Origin: Labyrinthula sp. Ha
Taxonomy: Eukaryota; Sar; Bigyra; Labyrinthulida; Labyrinthulaceae
Reading direction: 5' to 3'
Assembly (NCBI GenBank): GCA_015227615.1
Contig: JAALGZ010000001.1
Location: forward strand, 124,001 to 188,000
Length of the DNA stretch: 64,000 nucleotides
Part shown: piece by piece, positions 25,736-37,951 of the stretch
Numbering within the stretch: the stretch's first letter is position 1
Layout of the letters: each line of letters opens with the position of its first letter
Position numbers and translations under genes: made by a program
Notes under the pieces: generated by a model
The model's database searches: none
What the model was told of the DNA's origin: nothing
The model's input: the letters and a program-made list of their open reading frames with translations, nothing else

Positions 25736-27933
25736 TCCTCGTAAGTGCTTCAATTGTTTGTTTCTTTCATCGGTTACATTTATTCATAGTGCTAATCCAG
25801 TACATGAATATTGTAAAACAGTAAGAGTTAGAATGCTGGTTTTGTTTCAACCATGCTAACCTCTAAATGAAAAAGTCTTTAGAAGATGTGAATTATCTCT
25901 TTTTTTTTTTTTTTTTTTTTGGGGGCCTACTCGGAGGTTGAAAACCCTTCGGTCTTACAAGGAGGACATCTGGCCCAAGCCCTTTCTTGCGTCGTGTGGG
26001 ACTTGAACCCACTAAAACAACCCCCCGGCACGTTTTGAATTATCTCTATATATAGTTATAGAAAGTATATAGCTGTTCTTATAGAAAAGACATCTTCTAG
26101 TTATTCTCAAGAGCTGCACAGTTTAGCAGATAGGTAAAACAATATACTGTTGTGAAAAACTATTCCTTAATCAAAGATGAAATACTTTATTTATATTTGT
26201 GACATGACGCCAAACTAGAAAAGGCGCTATATATACCTCAGAAATTAAACTATCCTGTCGTGATTAAACTAGGTTTTAATGAAACTGTACTACAGATATT
26301 TTCCGGGCATTAGAACCCTTTACATACTTTTTATTTTACCTCAGTAAGCATAAGACAAAATTGTATGTTTTTCAATATATTTGGAAAAATCATTGAACCA
26401 AAAATATTTTGCGCCAATTCAAAGGACTGTTTAGAATTCATTAATTGCTCTATTATGGAAATTTATAATGAAATAGTTTGAAATGCTTATTAAACTATGG
26501 TAGAATAGTGGTACGATGAAATGGCACATTGTTTTACATTCCATAGTCAAGAAGCTGAAGCTATTGGAATAATAATTTTTTGTATATTATCAAAATTCAA
26601 AACAGCTCTTGGTAAGGTAGTTATTGTTTGTATGCTACAAATATTCATTAATCCTCAAACGAAGCGTTGATGTTCCTTCATAAATGCAAATGAAAAAGAT
26701 TATCACATTATGAAGTTGCTTTTAAATAAATGTTTGAGAATATATCTAAAACCTATTCTTTTCTTCATCTTTGTCAACATCACTGCGTTTGTTATGCTGA
26801 TTTACGTATGCATTTATAGAATTTGCATGAGATGTCACTTGTACCTGTACTCTTCCTAGTAATTTAAACCAATATCATGTTTTCAATGAAGTTTATTTGT
26901 TTTTTATATTTTTTTGTTCAACAAATGCTATCTAGCAGCCATGATCAAGTCTCCAAGAATTAATAAGGATTTTCAAAGACTGAATTTCTAATTCTCCTAC
27001 AATATGTAGGTAAATGGTCAGTCTAGCTCCCACTATTTATATTTCTCTTAGTTTGCTTACCACAATGACGAGATAAGAGAATACATACTGACAAGTAGTT
27101 TTGTTTTCAAGAACTAAAAGTAATAATTAAGTCTGACAAAAATTTCTTGATAAAAACCTCATACTCTTACTCCATAATCTTAATTAATCCCATTTGGTTT
27201 GTGTGAATCAGAGTTTGCGTTGTTTTCTCTACCTATTAGTTGAAGGGAGTATCTCACATCTTAAAAATCGATTATTTATTAACATTTTGAAATAACATTC
27301 ATTCCTCTATGAAATCAACATAAAGAGCCTACCCGATTTTATAACATAGTAAAGGAAATTTCCACTATTATTATCATTTTGTTAAAAAATTTTCCTTGAA
27401 TGGAAAATTAGCATTCGGAAAACTAGTATAATGAAAAATACTAAATTTATCGGGGGTTCATATAAAGAAATTGACTAAAGGATTACTCCGAATGATATTA
27501 ATAAACAACACCGAAATAGGAATGAATTCTATAGTAGGCCGCTTTAAATATGGTGATACCACCTGCCAGCATGTGTTTCCCCAAGACTGGAAGTTAGGTT
27601 TTCACGAAGGTGGGGTGCAAGAAATTTCAAGTGTACTAGACTGAATTCTATTATTATATTTATCCTCCATATAATTCTAAGGGTATTATACTTAATCTCT
27701 CAAACCAAATTGCAATAGCTCTAAACAAGATATACCATGTCATAAATAGTTTAAACTTTGGTTTCCTTGCGTTTTGACGTATAGGTTTCCTACTGAATGT
27801 GTAGCACAGCATCCCCGGTGCAAGCATGATTATTGTAGCGAAGAGACACTAGGATAACTATTAAGAGAATATATATTTTCTTTGGCAAAAATATTTTGTC
27901 AAGGTTGTAGAATTAATATTATCGATGCATTCC
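25736..27933. other. Spacer of the inverted duplication, left part, no gene
   Basis: AT-rich DNA between the left arm and the copia fossil. The only recognisable element is the SINE at 25901-26035. The rest shows no coding frame or repeat I can support. Confidence 0.6.
25901..26035 (-). repeat. tRNA-derived SINE, probably 5'-truncated, with target-site duplication
   Basis: On the minus strand the element starts with a GC-rich segment and carries a perfect tRNA T-arm, GTGGG-TTCAAGT-CCCAC (plus-strand 25996-26012), which is also a Pol III B-box. A GC-rich body and a 20-nt poly-A tail follow (poly-T at 25901-25920 on the plus strand). TGAATTATCTCT occurs on both sides (25889-25900 and 26036-26047), a 12-bp target-site duplication that marks LINE-driven retroposition. 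Only about 25 nt precede the T-arm, so the A-box half is missing or lost. The exact duplication and clean tail suggest a fairly recent insertion. It is absent from the flank of the other arm. Confidence 0.85.
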
Positions 27934-27939
27934 CTATGT

Positions 27940-30900
27940 TTCGTGCCCAATTAGTTTCTGACTGCTAATTAATAATTTTGCTGTTATATTTTGGATAAAT
28001 TCTATCAGCTCTTGCTTATTAAGACTCTTTGTCGTCATATCTACATAACTTTCCTCACTACTAATTTCTAAACCTTCAACTAATTTTTCTTCCATAAGCT
28101 GCTGAACCATTAAACCTTTATCAATAAATATCTCGTTAAATTCGAATGGACATCTCGTTTTCCAATCTCTCTTGTTGCTTTGAATCACAGTATACCTTAA
28201 TAGGAAATGATCTAGATTGAGCAGCTTCTTCTAGAATATAATCTATGTGCCTTGTTTCTGGAACTTTGATATTTAATGCCAGAAGTTCAACAACTGCAGT
28301 ATTTGTCGCCATCCGTTTTATTTTTGTTTAGTTTTCTATATAATCAAATTGTTTCCAAAGCAAATAATTTAATAATCTATAGATTTAAAGTAATTTTCCG
28401 AAGCATCGGGAAATGAAGAGTCTACATAGGTAATTATTTCTGGTATCATCTTTTTTTTTGATCGTAGTACATAAAGTTCTAGTACCAATGACGTAAATTA
28501 AAATTCTTTTGACAGCTTTAAGTAAGAAATGAGTAGGTTTCTCAGCTTGTTGAGCGATAGAACTGACGGCAGAAGAAATATCCGGTCTTGTATGATTAAC
28601 AATAAAGCTAAATTGTCCTACTATAGTTTGAAGTTGAACTTTTGGGATCGTTTTAATTTCTTGAGATTTTAAGTTCTGGAACATTGGGATCTTTGATGAA
28701 TCTTTTTCCTGCCCGTCGATGTTATATATTTCTTAACTTCTTCAATATGCTCTCTCTGCGATATATACAAATATTCCTTATTATCATTGGTGTCAAGGCA
28801 GATAAATTTCTTTAAGTTTTTCATTGTCCTGAATTTAAACTTTCTATTTTGCTTGCACTCGAGTTAACTCAGTGAGCATTGAGCCTCTGAACAATAGGCG
28901 GTATCAACCACATAAAGTATCAATAATAGTATATGGTTCTTCCCTATTTTACATAAATACCGTTGCCCTGTTCACATTTTTCGAAACCGGTAGTGAGTAT
29001 GAATTTGTGTATATTGCCACACTTTTGCTGATTGTTTTAGATCATAAATTCCTGCATTGCACTTATACACTTTTGATTTCGATACCTGTTACCCGGGTGT
29101 CCTGAAGATAGGCACATGTAAACTAATTCTTTAAGCCTTAGGTAAAAGTAAATTCTGGTAATATCTGTCTATCTGATTTGATGTTCTTATTTTGTCAATA
29201 CTGTTAGAAACACAACGATTAGCGCAGGTGTTAGTACCGCGAAGTAGTATCTTTTTGTGTCTTCGGTTAGAACACCCGAGCTGCTGGTCTCACCTTTGCA
29301 CGGTTTTCATTTGTAATCGGATCTATTTTTCTCTCGAACACTTCGTAAAAGTGTATTAAATTAATTTTGGAAACTGTCACTACTACCAGAAATTCTCCGA
29401 TTTATTCCAATGCATTCAGTTCTTTTTCATATGCTTCTTCCCACTAATCCTTTTCATGCGGCGATAGTAACTCCTTGAAAATGGTGTATCCCGTACTAAT
29501 TGCAGCCATGTCGTCTCTCTTTGGCTGTGTCCTCTATCTGGTAGTTGTCAGGGTATTTGTTTCATCAACTTCTGAGATTTAAGCCTCAGCACCTACTGTA
29601 TCTTAACTTGATATATCGGTTTGGCTATTTATCTATGGCCTTTAGTTGCTTCATCATCTGGTAATGTATTATGGTTGATCTGTATATCTGATTCCAACTG
29701 TAACTGATACTGACGTATTTCTTCAATTCCAGATTCTTGGAATTCGGAATAACTTAAAGACTCTGATTCATCCCCCAAGAATTTTTCGTCTAACTTCAAA
29801 GTCATTGCAGGAAGAATTCTTCTCACCCCTAGTTCCATGAATAACCAGGCATTGTGTTCTTCAGCATACCCGAGAAATCATAATCTAGTAGCCGTACTAT
29901 TTAACTTCTTTCTGGCTTCAACCGAGATATAAACATATCCTGTACACCCAAATACTCGTATTATTGACAGGTCTGGTTTCTTACTAAAAAAAAATTCAAA
30001 AGGAGTCTTTGTTTTTGCACAAATTCTGTTTTGAACGAAGTTGGTCGCTCTCATTTCGCAACTCCAGTAACCATTTAACACTCATACATATTTTTGTAAA
30101 GCTCTCATAGCTTTTAGGATCAAACGTTTTTATCCTTTTTCTCTATTATTTTGTTCATGCAAGCAGAGCAAAGAACAACATCTTTGAATTCCTAGATCTT
30201 CAAAAAAAGGGAATTAAACTATTCGTCCTTAAATTTTGTGCCATTGTTGCTTTGAAAATGTAAGATTTTCTTATGGAATCTTCTTTCAAGAATTTTTTCT
30301 ATCTTTTGCACTAGATCTGGAACATTTTTCTTTTCTTTAAATGTATTTTGCCAAATGTAGTTTCAACCTGTACAGGTCGTTAGTAATTCCCCAATAGGGG
30401 CATCAATACTCCTAGTGAACGTACCCATAGTGTCGGACACCAAAAGTTCCAAACACCTCTGTCTGGATCCCGAGCTAAAATGAGCGATTGGGGACCGGGT
30501 AATTTTCCTGGTTGAACATCCCAGACAGTAGCCTTTCAGATTACCATTTTCTATTTCTCGAATGTTTCTTCTAAAGCTTCAATTAATGATTTGTACATTT
30601 GATTCAACCTATGAGGAATAGTGGATACTGGAAAGCTTTTTCGTTCTATCTTTGAAAGGTAAGCAACTCCTTTGTAAAGGTCTAAATCTAGCGGTAGTTC
30701 TTTGGTTCCATGTTTTATTCTAGAGAAAACCTGTGAGAAAAGCACTTCGAACCCTCTTTGGACCAGCTGCACTGCAGAAACTAGATTTGATCCTTCCTGT
30801 GCGAAAATTACATCTGAAAGCGAAAGTTTCAGACTACCAACAGTAATGAAAAACACTTTTCCTGTCTTCTTTCCTATTATTGCTCCGTTCGTATTTTGTA

Positions 30901-31790
30901 CCTTCAGTTAATCAATGTCTTCTAACTCATCGAACAGTGCACTGTCATTGCAGAGCTGAACTGGGACTCCGGTGTCTATGATCAATCCATTTTCTGTTGT
31001 TACAGAATTTGTTTCATAGGCTAAAGCTACAAATCATACTGACTTTTCATTTTCTGCGATATGTTGATTAAAACTATTGTTGTTGGGACAACTATGCTTC
31101 AGATGACCCATTTGGTTGCAATTGTACCATTTTGGATGCTCTTTTCCTCTGTGCCGTAAAGAACAATGTTTACACTTCTGTGTGCAACTAGTGCTTGCGT
31201 GATCATTTACAGTCCCTTTTCCATCAAATACATAATAACTCGATCCAGAAGTTTATCGCATAGAACACGGTTGCTTAGTTTGGATATTCTTAGTTCCAAT
31301 GTTTCAGCATAGATAAAGTCGAACAGAGAAGGTGGGAACTTATCCTAAGATGTAAATACTTAATGCTTGTAACTTTCTAGTGCTCCCAGTACCTCTAAGC
31401 TAGTCAAGATCATAATGAACTTGTTTATCAATCAAAAATATGTTTTTTTGAAACATAACGATGTTAGATTCCTTTTGGTATTGAAAATTTCAACACCTTT
31501 ATTCCCGACACAGAGAATTTAACTCTAAACTAAATTTCAGGTGCTGAATCTAAGTGGATTAAGTGGATGGCGATGTCTTCGGCAAAAGAGTTAACTAAGT
31601 CTTTGTAACAGCGAGAGGCTCGAACTACTAGGGATTTCTCTCTTGCCCCTTCAAGCAGCGTGGTTCTTTGGGAAACATGATCCCAGAAGCCAAGTGCTTT
31701 AAAGTGAACTATTGCTCTCCATTCCCAGAGATAGAAGTATTCTCCTACAGTAAGCCTGGAAATTTTCCGCAGGCTTGATGCTGAAAACAT
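27940..31790 (-). mobile_element. Ty1/copia retroelement fossil in the inverted-repeat spacer
   Basis: Minus-strand pieces appear in copia order: a Gag N-terminal segment (31790-31530), a zinc-knuckle remnant near 31130, an aspartic protease-like site near 30980, an integrase C-terminal region near 30081-29880, reverse transcriptase to RNase H (28684-28385, with the family's TRPDIS signature), and an RNase H tail near 28188-27934. It is heavily broken, with many interruptions. I could not identify LTRs. The family is different from the copia element at the right edge, judging by eye. Decay suggests it is old compared with the Ty3 element. Confidence 0.8.
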
Positions 31791-31989
31791 GTTCTCGAAT
31801 AATAAAATAGTGCGTATGTTTTCCTTTTTATTTCTTTTTTATTATTTAGATACCCCTAACTATATTTTTCTAACAATATAAGTAATACTCTTGAAAGCCT
31901 GCATTTGGATAAAAGATTTCAGGAAAAAGCATAGTGCTGAAAAAACCTGAGGAGATATCTACTTCACACTTTCTAAATACAAAGTTACA

Positions 31990-34900
31990 AAAGAAATTAT
32001 TGCACCTGTTCATCTAATTGTGGATTGTTCAACATATTTACAGCTTCCTTCAAAGCACCAGTAAACCGATCAACCACTTCATCTACTTGCTTAAGAACTT
32101 CACTTGCAGAAGTATCATCTTCTAAAATATTATAACCTTTCTTGACTTCTTCTTCAGTGCTCGTTCGTAATATATCCAGCTTTTTTTCAAAGTTGTCTAA
32201 ATTGCAATTTTTTTTCCCTTCAAATTTCGTTGCTAAGCTATTAATTTCTTCTATATTGCTTCCGAGTTTTTCTCGAAGCTGCTGCGCAATCTCAGCTGCT
32301 ATTTCTTCAACTTCCGATATGTGAACATCGAATATTTCTTTAAACTTGGTATGTTTTCTATTCACCCGGCTTTTACTTTCTTCTGTTTCACTTGCATTAG
32401 GTTTTGATTTTGATATCTTAGGTTGATCAAGGCGGTGCTTTAATTCCTGTTCTTTTTGTTCAAAACCATGTTTGAATATTGAGGCGTATCTTCGTCTTAT
32501 TCTCTCCAGGAGCTCCTTAATCGCCGTATCTCTGACAAAAGCTACCCGGGTATTCAGAATAAAAGACGAGTTCCTCCAGTCATCCTCTCTTACAGGGGCT
32601 AATAAGAGTCGGTTAACTCTACCACCCATATTTTTATCTAGCAGATCAAAGACAAATTTTTCAAAATTAGCTCTCAGTTTCTTCAAAGCTGGAATAATAG
32701 TGTTCTTAAATTCAGTCGAGAGTTTATCAATTGCAGTTTTCTTAGCTTTCGCTCGCTTGTTTTCACAATATTTTACATACTCTTTCACTATATCTTCGAC
32801 CTTCGATGATTCATCACAATTCTGCTGCTTTGCCTTATTAACTTCTTCCAATACAGCATCCTCAAATAATTGCTGTTCTGCTTCTAGCATCTTCTCTGCA
32901 TTTTCTAGTATTTCTTCCTGTTCCTGTAAATATTTAGTCTTCTTATCTGATATCTTCTTGATCTCGTCCTCTATTCTTGTACGTGTAGGGTGGTACAAAA
33001 TCTTTTCTAAAGCTGTGACAAGATCTCGAATTTCATATTTTCCACTATAGGATCGCAGGTGCTCCGTTACTGTTGTGAAAAAAGTATCAATTAAATTTGT
33101 ACTGGTTCCTAGAACTTTTCTCTTAGCTTCTACTGATTCCTTCTTAATATCTTGAATAGCTCGTCTTTTTTCAAATTCAAGGAAAAAATCTAACCACTCA
33201 GAAGGTTTAAGAACTTCTGTTTTCAGGAAAGTTGACCCAAATTTATCAAAAGTTGATGTTACCTCCTTATGTTCTATCTGCTTTTTTTCGACAATTTTTA
33301 GTATGATACTCTTGGCATCTTTCAACAAGTTGAGTCTTAAATCCGCCATTTCTTTTATGCAAGAATCAGCACCGTCAATATCGTGCTCACTCTCATCTAT
33401 GCTGGGGTTAGTTTTCTTTTCAATATCTTTTTTTAACCTGGTATACGCCTCCTCAAAACTCTGCATAATTGTTTTCAACTTTTCATTTAACTCCTCTTCA
33501 AACAATTTCTTCGTTTGATCCAAAGCATCTGCTAACTCTTCAAACTGAATAAGTACTTTTTTCTTTTTGCTCACCAGTTCGTCATCAATACTATCTTCTA
33601 CTATTACATTTTGACTTTTCTTACTCTTAGCATGACCTTCACAGTATTTCAAGATATCTCTCTTTAAACTTTCCAAACCTTTCAGATCTGCCTCTATTAC
33701 AAGTTTTGCGTTTTTGTCCACCAACTTCGAAATATCACTCACACAGGTAGAATATTCTTTATCTAGAAGAGAGAGTTTATCACCCTTTATGGTTTGGTGG
33801 TATCCAGATATAATTGTTTTGATATCTTCTTGGAGATTATTATCAGGGGTACGAAAGAAGTCTTTCATTTCAGCATTTCTAAGCTGAAAGTTTAGTTTAT
33901 GTGACCACATGTTCTTGTCCTTCAAAGTATTGTCACAAATTAGGAACAAAACTTTATACGGACAAGACGCAAAAATGCCTGTCTCACCATGATGCATTCC
34001 ATTAATACTCTCTATTTCTTTGTTGAACTCCCTTGACAGAAACACTATGAAATATCTGCAGCGTTTTATTAACTGGTCCTCTTTAGTTGTTAGTTTTGGA
34101 TTTTGCCTTTCTAAAGAGGTAATCCTAAGTGGAGGTTTTTGTTCCTTGAGAGCTTTCTCAATCCTTTTAAACTCTTCAACAAAACTCGCTCTTTCACCCC
34201 TGTTGTAAGAAAGGAATATATCATATGTCTTTTCCAAATCAGCCTCTGTGACAGTTTCTGAACTATCATAACCATAGTTTCGTTTATCCTGATCTTCTTG
34301 TTCTGCTATTTCTTCCATGTCCAAGAATTCACACGTTTCAGTTTCTAGTTCCTCAGTGCTAAAATAAAGTTTTCTCTCATTTATAGCTTCGTTGACGTTT
34401 TCACAAATACAATGCATGTTCTCTATATCATCTTCATTTGCCCTCTTATTCAATAGAACCCATATATAAGGATTGTCAGTATTCTTATTATATTCCAAAG
34501 CAAGCCTTGAACCATGATTATAGTCAATAATAACACCATTACTGAAAAAAGAAGGTGGATTCTCTACATTTAACTGTGTCAAAAATGCGAAAGCCATCTT
34601 ATAAAAATAATCCAGAGATATGTCATAGGAGAAGTCTTCGAAGAAGTCAAAGCTACCTATTTTTTTTAGCCCAGATATAGGTAATTTATGCAACTCGTTC
34701 AATTCAGCATTACGGAATGGTCGACTGAATATGTATGTGCTTGAGTTTTCTTTAGGCTCTATCAGCAGTTTGAGTTTCGGTGTTATGTCTCTAAGAAATC
34801 TTTGTTCAACAAAATCATAAAAACCGACAACAGAATTTAAGAAGTATTTCGGAAATTGGTCTTCCTTCTGGTTTCCCAGATCATGGATATACTATGACAA

Positions 34901-37140
34901 TAAATTAATAGGATATACCGCAAAATTCTTGTTTGGGTCATTAACAGAAGAATCTCTCCAATACATAAAACTCCCTGTATTGGATAAGTTGGTCAAACTA
35001 TCCTCCAATTGTTCAGATTCCACAGATGCCTTTTCAGCGACAGAGCTCTTTTCAAAATACATATGTGTGTTTTCTAGCTCCTCACAAGCAAATATAACTT
35101 CTGGCGTGACTAAATGGTTAATCTTTGCACGGTCAAGAAGTTCAATTTGCCCGAAACAGAATTCCATCAGGCTCATCTGTAACTCTCTAACTCCAGAATC
35201 ATCACAATTTTCTATAGGCCAGAAACACTGACCTCTTTCTTCATCCTTTATCAATGCAAGTTGATCCCATAGATCATCAAACTCGTCTATCAGGAATTCG
35301 CTTACCTTCTCAATGTGCTGTTTCAAACTCTTACCTTCTGAGGCAGAACAATGAGTGCCAATGAGCAGCATTGGTGCATTCGCTCTGTGTCTTATAATTC
35401 TTAGACACCAGTCCTTAAGCTCTGTCATTTTTTCTACGTTTTTAACATCTTCTGTATTGAAGACAACAAGAAATACAGTCTCTCTAGGAAAGAACATTTG
35501 GTTATCCAAGCAATATTTCTCATCACCTGAAAAATCGAAAAAATTTATGAATTGCTTTCCTCTGCCAATATATCTACCGTACATTCCACCAACTTCATCT
35601 CTTCTTAGCACATTTAAAACATTATTGTTTTTTTTCAGTTCATCGTAATGTTTATGCGGGACCGCCTCAAAACTATAATCAAGTTCAGCAACATTTAAGA
35701 GATCCAGCCTTTTGAGACTTCTTTGTCTTTCAGTATTAATGTGTTCTTTAGTTGCACGACCTAACCCCTTTTGAACATCAAAATCAAACTGCATGATATT
35801 ATCAGCAGAAAGAAATTTAGTAGGTCTCTCTTTCTCACTGAATTCATCGCCCATTAACTTCTTTAACAAACTGGTTTTGCCTACTCCCTTTGAACCCACA
35901 ATACAAACTACTCCCTCTGCAAGGTTTAAAGGCTTCTTAAGAGTAACAGCAGCAAGTTTTCTGTACAAGATATCGAAGTTTTCCTTCACATGTTCCAGCT
36001 GTGCATAAAAATCGTGTTCGTAACAAATTTCAACTAACGAAAGGTTTTTTGCGTTAATCAAAATTTCTTTGACCGTGTTCATTTTTTCTTGATCAAGCTC
36101 ATAGGATCCAGGATTAATTCTAAAGTGAAAGAGAAAAAGAATATTACACAAGGCGCATCAACTTTGGCGTTTCCCTCACAATATCTTCAATTAGCCTCAC
36201 TAAACCTACTCCGATTTCACCATCGTCATCTGGAAAAGAATACCCTTTTTTCTCTTCGATACTAAAGGTTAAAATTATTCTAGAAAATTACATCAATGAC
36301 GTCAAATTCTTATGTAAAGGAGAACTTTCTGTTTTATTTTCTTCTGGAATATTTCCACAGCCCATATAATAAAAATCTTTCCAAGTCAGTTCAGCATTTC
36401 TTACTCTACATACTTATGAAACAAAAATTTATACTTCAAATGACGAACTGAATTGTGTTTCACAAACGCTGCACTGAGTGCAACTCTAGCATTCAACGAC
36501 TTTTCCCCTTCGTCAAGGTCTATCTTAGTATCTTCAAAGCTAAATATAAATATTTAATCTTGAAGTATACCATAACTCGAATATTTCAGAAACGTTCTTT
36601 GACGAGTCAGTTTCTCTTCTCTTTGGTAAATCTCTTAGATTTCTGAAGTCTATACTAGCATAATTCTTGCAACGAATGAAGCTAAAAAATAAATAACCAA
36701 CAATAAAATCTACGAAAGGGAGTCCATGTTCTTCCAACCATTAATTCCCAAGCAAATGTTTTCTCTAATGCTTGGCATATCAACTCCAACAAAACTAAAC
36801 TAACTCAGAAAACTCTAACTTACGACACTTTCTTGACCTCCCGCCATTCTACCATGCTAACAAACAAAGAACTCGCAGATTCATAGAAATCATCATGAGT
36901 TTGTTTGCTATCAAAACCTTCCTCTGGGCTGAAAGCAATTAAACAAAAGTAAGAACATACTAGGTCAAGTGAAACTCACTCTTCACAGGTCTTGTTTCGT
37001 AATCACGCCAGGGAAGTCCAGTGAAAGTTCTTAGAAAGGGCTCATTATATTCTTTTTTTTTAACTTTTTCATCAGCATTCTCTGAATACATTTTAATAGT
37101 TCTATTTTAATTTTTTTAACGGATAGTTTTTAATTTGTTT
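31990..37140 (-). repeat. Right arm of the large inverted duplication
   Basis: Reverse complement of 20591-25735. The two arms face away from each other across a 6.25-kb spacer, gene 3' ends inward. Identity is very high over the Roc half and lower over the COR-TIR segment. Confidence 0.95.
31997..37091 (-). pseudogene. Roco GTPase with TIR domain, copy 2, with one in-frame stop
   Basis: Inverted copy of the gene at 20640-25723 with the same ATG (37091), six-exon layout and splice signals. The only clear lesion is a TAG at 34894-34892, where copy 1 has AAG (Lys590 of the joined protein). The frame then continues unchanged to a TAA at 31997. A 12-bp difference near 34640 adds four residues (EDFS) relative to copy 1. 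The Roc half differs by only a couple of residues, while the COR end and TIR domain differ at roughly one residue in ten, mostly replacements. As it stands it would make LRR-Roc plus part of COR, about 589 residues, without TIR. Alternatives to a pseudogene are stop readthrough, a truncated decoy-like product, or a sequencing error. The standard code is used elsewhere in the window (TAA and TGA end other genes). Confidence 0.8.
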
Positions 37141-37485
37141 TGCAGTTTTCTCCTTTGTCTCTAGAAGAAATTGTGTTGTCAAAACATCTCTCTAAGGACA
37201 TAGGTATATCTCAACTTGGACATATTCTCATTTGCAGTTTTACGAAACAGGATTTTAGTTATATATATTACGCAGAAAATACACGAATAATACTTTTAGC
37301 ACGCCCGTTACGCCTCATATTAGCTTCTACATATAACCTGAGTACAACTCTGGATTCTCTTTCCGTAATTATACATATATAATAATTTTGGGCAAAATGT
37401 ATCCAAACAATTTATCAAATGTGATTATATTGATAATTTCGATAAGAATCTGATAAGATATAAGATTGAATCTAATCATATCATG
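37141..37485. other. Short gap between inverted arm and Ty3/gypsy element
   Basis: 345 bp of AT-rich DNA with an 80-codon chance frame. No gene or repeat seen. The last four bases (CATG) are the candidate target-site duplication of the retroelement. Confidence 0.6.
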
Positions 37486-37913
37486 TGTGTGAGTTCTTTA
37501 ATTCGTGTACTTTTGTTTTGATGACTTGTGCCAATTAACCGTTGTAGTAAGTAGTATATAGTAGCATAGTTAAGTTGCCCAAGTTTCTTAGTTGCTTTTT
37601 CTAGGATAATAATTAGATTGGTAGCACGTGATATTTTGGGAAATTAAGACATAACTAATTCAAGAAAAACCAATAGAAGACAAAAGAAACTATTTGTACA
37701 CTGAGAGTTCAGGTACTTCGATATAGTTACTAGCGTCCTATAAAATACCGAAGGAAAGCCTTAGATTCGATTACTTTACGAGGGTAAAGTACTTCTAAGC
37801 AAATTAGGAAATAGAGGAACAACCTTCGCACGGAAATTCGTTGTGACCGACTTTAGGGGTCACTTTTTCCATCGATTTGGTTATCTTCGGTTAGTCACTC
37901 GTCGACTGACAAA
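37486..37913 (+). repeat. 5' LTR of the Ty3/gypsy element
   Basis: 428 bp starting TGTGTGAG, matching 46941-47368 with about two differences. It contains a TATA-like CTATAAAATA. No usual primer-binding site beginning TGG follows. Instead the palindrome TTGTTATAACAA sits right at the LTR end (37914-37925). Confidence 0.92.
37738..37747 (+). promoter_or_regulatory. TATA-like box in the 5' LTR
   Basis: CTATAAAATA inside the LTR, placed as expected for the U3 promoter of a Ty3/gypsy element. The same box is present in the 3' LTR (47193) and in the duplicated LTR fragment (48225). Confidence 0.6.
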
Positions 37914-37951
37914 TTGTTATAACAATCGTTAGAAGATACTTCTCGAATAGA

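Noticed and set aside
25921-26035. Intact tRNA gene on the minus strand
   Set aside because: The T-arm is perfect, but there is no room for D and anticodon arms before it, and a poly-A tail plus target duplication mark a SINE.
32472-33050. 192-codon open frame on the strand opposite copy 2 (and its twin at 24670-25248)
   Set aside because: Ser/Phe/Leu-rich shadow of the coiled-coil region of the Roco-TIR gene, present in both arms only because the arms are duplicates.
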